Positions 56,704 to 64,000 of a stretch of DNA of 64,000 nt are shown in pieces (the stretch's first letter is position 1; each line of letters opens with the position of its first letter). Where the stretch lies: NCBI GenBank assembly GCA_023014485.1, contig JAJOZX010008848.1, forward strand, positions 23,501 through 87,500, read 5' to 3'. The notes beneath the pieces were generated by a model. That model ran no database searches and was not told the DNA's origin. It worked only from the letters and a program-made list of their open reading frames with translations. The stretch comes from Bathynomus jamesi. Its lineage: Eukaryota; Arthropoda; Malacostraca; Isopoda; Cirolanidae. The position numbers and the translations under genes are program-made.

Positions 56704-57896
56704 GGGTGATCCAGATAAATGGGACCCATAAAAAAAAGCCAAATATTCTTAATATTTAATTCCTTTCATAAAAACTATATATCATTCGAAAGAGTAGAGT
56801 TACAAGTTTATTATGAAATATTTATTTTTTAAAAATGACTCCTTTCAAATGTGCTCCATTAGTTGCCAAGCATTCCAGTGTTCTCGCTTGTAAGTTCTGC
56901 ATCACTTTTGCAAGAGTGTGCGGTGGTATGGCCTGTATCTCATTTGTGATGGCGGCCTTCAATTCTTGCAAGGTCGTTGGGTTATTTCTGTAGACCCTAC
57001 TCTTTAAATATCCCCAGAGATAATAATCTAAGGGAGAAAAATCCGGAGACCTTGCGGGCCATTCAACGTCTCCAAATCTTGAGATTAACTCGCCTGGAAA
57101 CGACCACACCAAACAGTTACACGCTGACTATGCAACGGGACTTCGGTAATATTCAATGGATTTTCTGTTGCCCAGAAACGACAATTTTGTTTGTTTACAG
57201 TTCCATTCAAGTGAAAATGGGCTTCGTCTGACATAATCAAAGTTGCTAGAAAATTGGTGGTGTCATTTACCTTCTGTTGGATCCATTGACAGAATTGTCG
57301 TCTTCGTGCGAAATCGCCATCGTTTAGTTGTTGCACTGTTTGAGTTTTATATGGAAAGAGCATTAAATTTTGCTTGAATATACGGTGTGTTGTTGTTCCA
57401 TATCCAACTCCTAACAGCTGAGAAGCACGTCTGATGCGTATGTTAGGATTATCCTGTACAATTTCATGAGTTCTGTTAATGATCTCGTCTATCCTTGCTG
57501 TGCGCACTCTTCCAGTTGGTTTTCTTTTTCCAATGCTGCCAGTTAGGGAAAAATTTCTGACACCGACGGATTACTTTCTTAGAAGGTGATTTTGACATAT
57601 GAAAATTTGTCTTGAAAGATCTTTGAGCTGAAACTACACTTCTTCCATGCTCATAATATTGCTCAGTTATGAAACGCAGCTGTTCCACAGTCCATGCAGT
57701 CATCTTGAAGGGTTAGTTTTAACTAACACTTTTATTTTGTTTTGTATCTTATCTTGTCTTGTATTGTCAAAACCTATACAATCCTGTACAAACTTGTAAC
57801 TATCCTCTTTCGAATGATGCGTATGATTTTATGAAAGGACTTATACTTTAAGAGTTACAGGGGTTTCTTTTGGGTCCCATTTCTCTGGATCACCCT
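56704..57896 (-). mobile_element. 1.2-kb mariner-like transposon with long TIRs
   Basis: The left end gggtgatccagataaatggg and the complementary right end enclose arms that match imperfectly over about 100 bp, including the internal catcattcgaaagag block. Both ends abut (TA)n, the expected target. The transposase is on the minus strand and is internally deleted. Confidence 0.85.
56822..57703 (-). pseudogene. Mariner/IS630-like transposase, frameshifted and deleted
   Basis: Three minus-strand segments join in order. 57,703-57,476 has a helix-turn-helix start (MTAWTVEQLRFITEQYYEHG). 57,507-57,085 has a second HTH and the first catalytic Asp block LIMSDEAHFHLNG. 57,112-56,822 has ARSPDFSPLDYYLWGYLKS with the last Asp. 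The stretch that normally holds the middle Asp (the QQDGA block) is deleted between VWCG and FPGELISRF, and two frameshifts occur, so it is inactive. Confidence 0.85.
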
Positions 57897-57903
57897 TTTT
57901 TTA

Positions 57904-57950
<47 letters not shown>

Positions 57951-57954
<4 letters not shown>

Positions 57955-58287
57955 GCAAGGGGGTTCTAAGCTCGTGCTCTTTGTGCTCGTTTGTACGTGC
58001 TTGTTCCTGGAGGTTTCACGTGCGCCCTCCCGGCCCTAGCACTCAAGGATGATGGGGCTGGACCCTGCAGTCCTTGTCATCCTTGTTTTTTTTCCACTTT
58101 GACTGACTGTCCCCTCCACCCTTCTTTTTCCTCTCTTTCTTCCCACTTTTTCTTTGTTTTTCTGCTGAGATATGCCCTTTTAAATAGAGGTGAATCGGTT
58201 CTTCCTGAACTTAAAAAAAAATATATATACACGGAAGTATTCTCAGTTGAAATCGGATGAATCATTTTGAATAGCCGTGTGTGTATA

Positions 58288-58337
<50 letters not shown>

Positions 58338-58604
58338 TTCAGGAAGAACCGATTCGCCTCTATTTAAAGGGCATATCTCAGCGGAAAAACAAAGAAAAAG
58401 TGAGAGGAAAGACAGAGGAAAAAGAAAGGGTGGAGGGGACAGTCGAAGTGGAAAAAGACCAAGGATGACAAGGACTGCAGGGCCGAGCCCCATCATCCTT
58501 GGGTGCTAGGGCCGGGAGGGCGCACGTGAAACCTCCAGGAACAAGCACGTACAAACGAGCACAAAGAGCACTCAAGAGCACGAGCTTAGAACCCCCTTGC
58601 GGGG
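57951..58604. repeat. Large fold-back element, ~265-bp arms
   Basis: The left arm (57,951-58,215) and right arm (58,335-58,604) are close complements, starting tcccgcaagggggttctaag. They include cacgtgcgccctcccggccc and a stretch rich in tccctcc/ttcctct. The centre is AT-rich with a (TA)n and a run of about 30 T. Both outer ends abut (TA)n tracts. The ORFs across it are mirror images and are not genes. Confidence 0.85.
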
Positions 58605-58635
<31 letters not shown>

Positions 58636-58654
58636 TTTGTTGGGGTTGTTTAAC

Positions 58655-58818
58655 CTCCTTCGCAACATCTAAGGTCATGACGGAGGGGACCTACAGCTTT
58701 ACGTGGGATCCGAACCACGGGTCCCTACATCATCTGGGCTCGGAGGACGGTCTCCCATCTAACTACAACCCAGACCCAATGTCGCTTAACTTCGCTGATC
58801 TCCGGGAAGCGGTGTTAC
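58655..58818 (-). repeat. 5S-rRNA-derived SINE-like copy 1
   Basis: On the minus strand the sequence from 58,817 to about 58,747 resembles eukaryotic 5S rRNA. It shows gatcagcgaagttaagcgac (the region of internal box A), a middle part, and tagatgggagaccg (box C). The next 90 bp, ending near 58,655, is unrelated to 5S and is shared with the copy at 63,180-63,345 (for example cccgtggttcgga and acgtaaagctgta). A 5S head with an unrelated tail is the plan of SINE3 elements. A (TA)n tract lies at each side. Confidence 0.7.
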
Positions 58819-58819
58819 G

Positions 58820-59470
58820 ATATATATATATATATATATTATATCACGCAAAATTTATTGTTAACATATACTCCGGTATCTGATAACACTGTTCAACAAT
58901 GATTGTCTAGGGAAAAGTTTTGTCATTATTATAGTTTTTAACGTTGATTACAAAAATGGTTTTATTATTTTCCTATCACGTATAGTTTTTGAGAAATTTC
59001 CGTTTTTTTGTTTTGGAGAAATATTAAATTTTTGTAGTAAAAGCTGTTCATTTATTTTATTATCTCGCAACTCGGACCACATGTGATGTTTGTCTTATTA
59101 CGTCGTGTGTATTGCTACTCGTATAGTATGTGTGATGTTAATATTTTTTAATATTTTGTATAATATTTAATTAATTATATCTAATATACAATAATTGTAT
59201 AATATTTTTTAAGATTTCATGGAAACTATGCGTGATACGCCAAAATGAATAACATTTTCGGAATCAACAGCGTTGACTTCATATAGACCAGTTTTGTTTG
59301 TTGCTGAGACGGAATAAAAGTAAAAATTTGTTGTTCAGTGTAATTGGAAAATAAATGCCGAACATTCGAGATTTATATTTCCCAATGCAGAGGGTGTGAA
59401 CTCAAAAGAAGTGTCATTTGGAACTGACTATTTAAAAATAGGTGGCTGGCCTGCCCATTGCCCAACTCAG
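58820..59470. other. Gene-free part of the intron
   Basis: AT-rich with no recognisable feature. An (AGT)n microsatellite of about 12 copies follows at 59,471-59,506. Confidence 0.5.
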
Positions 59471-59471
59471 T

Positions 59472-59506
<35 letters not shown>
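59471..59506. repeat. (AGT)n microsatellite
   Basis: About twelve uninterrupted GTA/AGT units, the same motif as at 13,893. Confidence 0.95.
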
Positions 59507-59928
59507 TTAATTCCTAACCAATCGCTCCCACATAAGCATCGTAATAAAAGATCATTTTAAAATAAAGCGTTAAAACTGAAAACTATAATCGTTAAAAGTC
59601 AGTTTGTAGTTGTAAAAACTATAATGCACTTCAAAGGATGACACGTCACTTTTAACTCTTGAACCATATACCTTATACAGCTGCCAACTCCCTCAAAGTA
59701 TGGTGGTTTGGTACAATGGTACATAAAGGAAAGTAACCCCGAGCATCTCTTCACGTTAAAATGCCACGGATCGAGTAGGATTGGCCATCCATTCTAGAAT
59801 TGAGTCGGTTAGATATTCTTGGCTGGGGATCTTGTACCCGTTAGATGAGAAATAGCCGATATGGTATTACCACTTCAATTTCACTCTACATTTTCTAATT
59901 TTGTGTATATTTTTATTTTATATATTAG

Positions 59929-60123
59929 ATGGTTGGCAGCGAGCTCGTCACCTTTTTGGGACACTTGATACCCCATTACCTGGAAAAAGGTTTCCACGCT
60001 CTGGCATGGGAGATTCTAGAGTTCCAAATGAAAGCCCAAACTGAGGAGAACTTCCACTTTGGCGTTTCGGTTCTGAAACCTTTGGCGAACTTTCTTTTGA
60101 AAGAAAAGAAAATTGAAAGCAAG
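59929..60123 (+). CDS. Exon 2 of the CCCH gene: helical region
   Basis: This follows an acceptor (atatattag) and ends at AAG|gtacgt, exactly 65 codons in phase 0, so it joins both neighbours without a shift. It encodes an amphipathic helical stretch (ELVTFLGHLIPHYLEKG, then EILEFQMKAQ, then LKPLANFLLKEKK). The pattern of paired helices suggests a TPR/HEAT-like solenoid. Confidence 0.7.
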
Positions 60124-61145
60124 GTACGTGATAAAATAAAAGTACTTGAAGTTTGGAGTCCTTTTCTGATACAATTCTCAAATGTATTAATTAAACCTGT
60201 TAATTTTTTTTAATGCCTGCCGTGATTAGTTTCGTATGCAGTCATACAGACGCGAGTAAATAGACACCTTCGGTTTTTTCCATAGTTTTTGATTTGATAA
60301 TAAAAGTCAATAAATAATAATAGATTTATTTGAATGAATATATTTAGAATCGTGTTGCTTTCACCTTCGTCTTATGTAAAAGTGACACACTCGTTCTGGT
60401 ATTCCATTGATGAACTGTGCCATTTGTTCTTCAGGACAATCATCGTGGTCTTTTTACTTTTATCAATCATCTGTATTGATTTAATCACTTGTTTCATTTG
60501 ACTAAAGAACATATTGAATACCGTATACCGTATTTATCTGCAGAATGTGTATTCATCTACGAAGACTTAAAAACTCGCGCTTGAGTTTGTCAGTATCTTT
60601 ATTGCTTTGTGAGAACTAAATGAAGGTCGAGACGCTCTCTTTTTAATTTGTAGGTCGCTTTTGTCGTCATCGTCGTAAAAGGTGTATTAAGTTTGTCATT
60701 TGAAGACGTCTTAATATTTGCAATTAAAGTTTATTTCAAATTTTGGGATTTCATAGTTCTTACCTTTTAGTGGTCACGAGTACATTAGAATATTAACTTA
60801 CCCTACTAATTATTCCATTTAATGAAAGTATTTCTCATGGAATGTTTACTCGAAAACAATCTCAAAGTAAAAGGTACCCCCCCCCCCCCCTTTGAGTTTT
60901 TGTAAGCTTATATTCTTTAAAGGTAATATGTCGGGAAAAATATATAAAAATTGTACTAAAAGGGAACAGTGCTTGATACTAAAACAAAATGATGGCGGCA
61001 TTTCAGTACGATGCATAAATGTCACTCTTATAAAGTAAAAATAAAAAAGGTTCTGTTCTGCCAACAAAAACTTCACTTTAAATACCTTTCTCTCACCTGT
61101 GAGGTGATAAGTGGTTCGTATAATAATTCTGAGAATTTTAACCAT

Positions 61146-61148
<3 letters not shown>

Positions 61149-61178
<30 letters not shown>
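61149..61178. repeat. (TG)n microsatellite in an intron
   Basis: About 14 TG units within the intron 60,124-61,222. The rest of that intron shows no feature beyond a C run at 60,879-60,892. Confidence 0.95.
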
Positions 61179-61180
<2 letters not shown>

Positions 61181-61222
61181 GTGATGGCATTCTTTTAAAT
61201 ATTATTCTGCTCTTGTAATCAG

Positions 61223-61377
61223 GTTCCAGAGTCGCTTAAGTACGTGATTGAGGCTGCCAAATTAGAAACCCTGTGCGGATGGGGCAGACGAAAAGATGCC
61301 TTCGTTTTGCTCTTTGATTCCTTCTCTTCAATTGGTGATCAAGCGGCCAAAAAGTATATGTTCTTCTCTTTCGTGAG
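61223..61377 (+). CDS. Exon 3 of the CCCH gene: helical region
   Basis: From the acceptor tgtaatcag the exon reads VPESLKYVIEAAKLETLCGW and RKDAFVLLFDSFSSIGDQ. Two donors are possible: 61,373 (gtgagg, better consensus) and 61,378 (gttggt). Only 61,378 keeps the next exon open (...FVR|LCEIHSD), so I chose it (phase 2). Confidence 0.65.
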
Positions 61378-61672
61378 GTTGGTGAACGCTCGTATTTATA
61401 AGCGTATGCGAGTGGTACGGTACTTTTGATCCTCTTGACCAGTTTTAAGAATTATTTTACCATTTGTGAATTTGTAACCAGTGAGATGTCGTGCTTCAGT
61501 AATTGAAGTTTGATTGGCAGCCTGATGAGCGTGAAATCTTTGCCCTTTTTAGGGCTACGTTAATAAAATTAACCTTTATCACATCGACATATACTTAATG
61601 TAAATGTCGTAAAATAACGTGGGTAAACGTTTAAGTTTCGTGAAATAATCTGACATTGTATTTCACTCTCAG

Positions 61673-61832
61673 GTTATGCGAGATTCACTCGGACACCAAT
61701 TGTTCTCCCTTCGCAAAAATTTTACAGTGGCACTACGTCACCGATTTACCTCTGGAAAGAGTGAGACAATTCGAAATGGAACTGAATACTCACTGGTTGC
61801 TCTTCCATGTTCAGAGTAACAATTACGAAATG
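61673..61832 (+). CDS. Exon 4 of the CCCH gene: helical region
   Basis: After ctctcag the exon, read in phase 2, encodes LCEIHSDTNCSPFAKILQWH, then LPLERVRQFEMELNTHWLL and ends NNYEM before gtgagc. The other frame hits a stop, which supports the chosen phase. Short helical repeats continue. Confidence 0.65.
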
Positions 61833-62242
61833 GTGAGCCCATGTAAACTACTATCCGAAGTTTGTCGAGTCGATTAGGAAGAATTTTTCTTTTTATAGAT
61901 TGCATTCAAGAATTCAACTCATGAATGTTCATTTTGTTCATACATTTTGTGATTAACTTAAACCCTAATTTGGAACGGCTTTATCGCATCTCTTTATTTG
62001 TTAAGCGTTTTGTTTTTATGAATCTTTTTAGAACTAGCATTTACTGCGTTATGAAATGTAATAGTTCGCTCTTAAAGCTTATCATTATCATTTACATGTT
62101 GGATGTTTTTGCGTTTAGTGCGTATAAAAAGTTTGCAGCCAGTACAGTAATGCGAATTGTAAAAATTTAGTCCCTTGTATATCAACAGATGTTGGTCATT
62201 TTTTTTTTTCACGTTTTATAGATTTAAATCTTTAAATTTCAG

Positions 62243-62339
62243 GTGAAGAAATGTTATCACACGCTAATTGATCCTCAAATTCAGCCTGACTGTTTTGTTA
62301 ATATATCATTGATTTACATCAGTTTTCTACAGGAGAAAG
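62243..62339 (+). CDS. Exon 5 of the CCCH gene
   Basis: From the aatttcag acceptor the frame reads VKKCYHTLIDPQIQPDCFVN and LIYISFLQEK, ending in phase 1 at gtaact. The PQIQPDCFVN stretch resembles the loop-helix pattern of PPR/TPR-like repeats. No later exon is found before 64,000, so the gene continues beyond the window. Confidence 0.6.
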
Positions 62340-62883
62340 GTAACTTTTATTGAGACCACACTGTTGAAGGAATTGTGCGCGTGGACACGTGTCTCGGTAT
62401 AGTATTCATACGCTTTGTTGTTGTTGTTGTTGTTGTTTAAATAATCGTTGTAAAGATGTATGGAACCAGTGTGTTTAAAGTATTCTCCTTGAAAATGATT
62501 CTTGAGGGGGTTTCTCCTGACTAATGGGACTTGAAATTGCGTGTAATAGGACCAAATTGCCAAAATCTAGAATGAAAAATTATCGACGTTAATTTGCTTT
62601 TACTGACTATTAGAATTTTTTAGAATTTAGAACATTGATATTAACACGATCAGATAGACTAAACATGACCTCAACTGATTTGATTGAATATCAACTTTTT
62701 TCATATATTGTAGATGTTTCACAAGGGGTTTGTTTCGTAAAGTTTGAATCTTTGCAAGAATCCTGTAAAAAACTGTGAAATATAGCTTGCAGAATTAATT
62801 ATATATATTATATATATATAGTGTGTGTGCGTGCGTGCGCGTGTGTGCGCACCAATTATCCCCACCATAAGATTGTACTAATG

Positions 62884-62962
62884 TTACCTTGTAGCGTAAT
62901 GATAGCGCCCTCGTCTACAGTACTACTAAAGGGGTGCTGGGTTCGAATCCTGGTAGAGGTAA
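62884..62962 (+). tRNA. tRNA-like sequence with intact B box
   Basis: The ends ttacctt and gaggtaa pair over 7 bp like an acceptor stem. A short D arm (gcg...cgc) and a perfect B box (ggttcgaatcc) are present, but the anticodon arm is irregular: CCCT/AGGG closes an 18-nt loop. It could be a tRNA-derived SINE head or a decayed tRNA. GT/GC-repeat DNA and a short palindrome (ttttgcaattgcaaaa) surround it. Confidence 0.4.
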
Positions 62963-63179
62963 TTTTGCAATTGCAAAATCACGCGTGTTCATACGCGGCG
63001 TCCCACGCACGCGCGCGCGCGCACGTGAAAAATGGATGTGCATGTAGTAATTATACAAAAGATGTAATGTACTTTGAGCGCACTATCAAAAACGGAATGA
63101 AAAGATAGATATAGTTATAGGTGTGTAGAATTCTTAAATTAGTTCAATAAAAGAATTTGGCTTTACGAGAGATTGATTC

Positions 63180-63345
63180 TCAACATCTAAAGTCGTATGA
63201 CTGAGGGAACATACAGCTTTACGTGGAATCCGAACCACGGGTCGCTACATAATTAGGGTGTAGAGGACGAACCACTGTCAGACCCAGTGTCGCTTAACTT
63301 CGCTGATCGACAGAAGTGGTGTTACGGTACACTGGCCACGTCGGA
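63180..63345 (-). repeat. 5S-rRNA-derived SINE-like copy 2
   Basis: This shares most of the tail and the gcgaagttaagcgac block with the copy at 58,655-58,818, but box C is deleted (tctcccatc is missing near 63,267). It is thus an older or defective copy. No (TA)n flank is seen here. Confidence 0.65.
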
Positions 63346-63796
63346 GAGTGAGTTGTACTGTTAGCAGCGATTGAAGGAATTAACCCTTTCATGCCTGAAT
63401 TATGAAATTAAAAAAAAAAAATTCCTGTTCAAGCCAAAATAACGTCTAATATTCAGATAATAAGGCTAAAAACCAATTGTCAAGGTCATGTTGCTACAAG
63501 GCAACAGTCGGCGTTAAAGGGTTAAGTGGCTTAAGGACAGCTAATCTACTTAGACACCAAGTTTTTGTGGGTTAGATTGTTAAATTAGGTTTAGGCTATT
63601 TTTTTTAGTGTGTTATGTCTAGAGCCCGGATGTTCAGGCAAATTTCCATAAATGCCTTTTTTTGCGTTTACAGGGAAAAGTGCCTTTTTCCTCATAAAAC
63701 GCCTAATTTGCCTTTTCCAATATTTTCTAGTAGTATTCCAGTAGAGTCCCAAAATAAGCCTATCAGTTTGTTATATATATATATATAATATATATA

Positions 63797-63840
<44 letters not shown>

Positions 63841-64000
63841 TATCGCCGCACCGCAATACTGAAATTTCGAGTCTTAAACAAGCTCTAGGGACGCTTCTAT
63901 CGCTCAGTACCAAAATTTTACCGAATGGTTGTGAAGACAATCCGAACAACTGAATTGAAGTAGCTCATTTCTCATCTCGACTAGTGTAACAGTCGAGCGC
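63346..64000. other. Gene-free end of the window with (TA)n tract
   Basis: AT-rich DNA holding a (TA)n tract at about 63,773-63,842 and an A-run near 63,410. I see no exon of the CCCH gene here. Confidence 0.5.

Larger units (their letters stand above)
55485..59928 (+). other. 4.4-kb intron filled with repeats
   Basis: This runs between the phase-0 donor at 55,485 and the acceptor at 59,927-59,928. It contains (TA)n tracts, a CR1-3'-end fold-back (55,938-56,462), a mariner (56,704-57,896), a large fold-back (57,951-58,604) and a 5S-like SINE (58,655-58,818). The segment 58,820-59,470 is AT-rich with no feature I can name. Confidence 0.6.

Noticed and set aside
58077..58496. 139-residue ORF and its mirror on the other strand
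   Set aside because: Both span the arms of a palindrome and show pseudo-symmetric translation, so neither is a gene.

Overview
The window is eukaryotic, almost certainly arthropod and most likely a decapod crustacean. That is an inference from the AT-rich, intron-bearing DNA, the long (TA)n tracts, short runs of the arthropod telomere motif TTAGG/CCTAA, and CR1-like, BEL/Pao, I-type, hAT and mariner elements of types known from arthropods. No prokaryotic operon, rRNA operon or CRISPR array is present. About two thirds of the window is layered mobile DNA.

From 1 to 44 kb the sequence is a stack of nested elements. A nearly full CR1-like retrotransposon lies on the minus strand (about 570-8,100; ORF1 with an SGNH esterase, ORF2 with endonuclease and reverse transcriptase). 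A pol-deleted BEL/Pao LTR element splits it inside the RT domain. At 8,574-12,751 a long-TIR MITE carries a 3.4-kb hAT element, which carries nine tRNA-like Pol III units in a 268-bp array (seven on minus, two on plus). At 16.9-25.4 kb lies an I-type non-LTR element with endonuclease, RT and RNase H. A hAT element splits its ORF1, and removing that hAT plus one target-site copy restores the reading frame. At 28.8-33.1 kb is a 4.3-kb DNA transposon with about 550-bp TIRs, an intron-containing transposase and 24 perfect copies of a 42-bp repeat in one intron. Then follow a decayed CR1 RT, a Gypsy 3' end, a 2.6-kb hAT with a recognisable transposase, a long inverted-repeat composite holding an RT fragment and a dead mariner, and several small hAT MITEs with 8-bp target duplications.

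From 44.5 to 62.3 kb on the plus strand lies what looks like host coding sequence. A giant exon (44,521-50,413) encodes a disordered, Ser/Asn/Lys-rich protein carrying 57 tandem copies of a 9-residue repeat and ends at a canonical splice donor. Further exons follow at 54,680-55,484 (ending in a CCCH zinc finger), 59,929-60,123, 61,223-61,377, 61,673-61,832 and 62,243-62,339, the last four coding an all-helical region. The last five exons join in phase. I could not join the giant exon to them in phase, so it is either the 5' part of the same gene with an unseen small exon between, or a separate gene. A CCCH finger followed by a helical repeat region is reminiscent of the germ-cell factor TOPAZ1, but this is only a suggestion. 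The introns hold MITEs, a mariner, large fold-back elements and 5S-rRNA-derived SINE-like copies.

The most distinctive signals are the inverted tRNA-like array with box A, box B and a T6 terminator in each unit, the 5S-like SINE copies, the stop-free 27-bp coding minisatellite, and the long-TIR transposon with an unusual DDE-like transposase.
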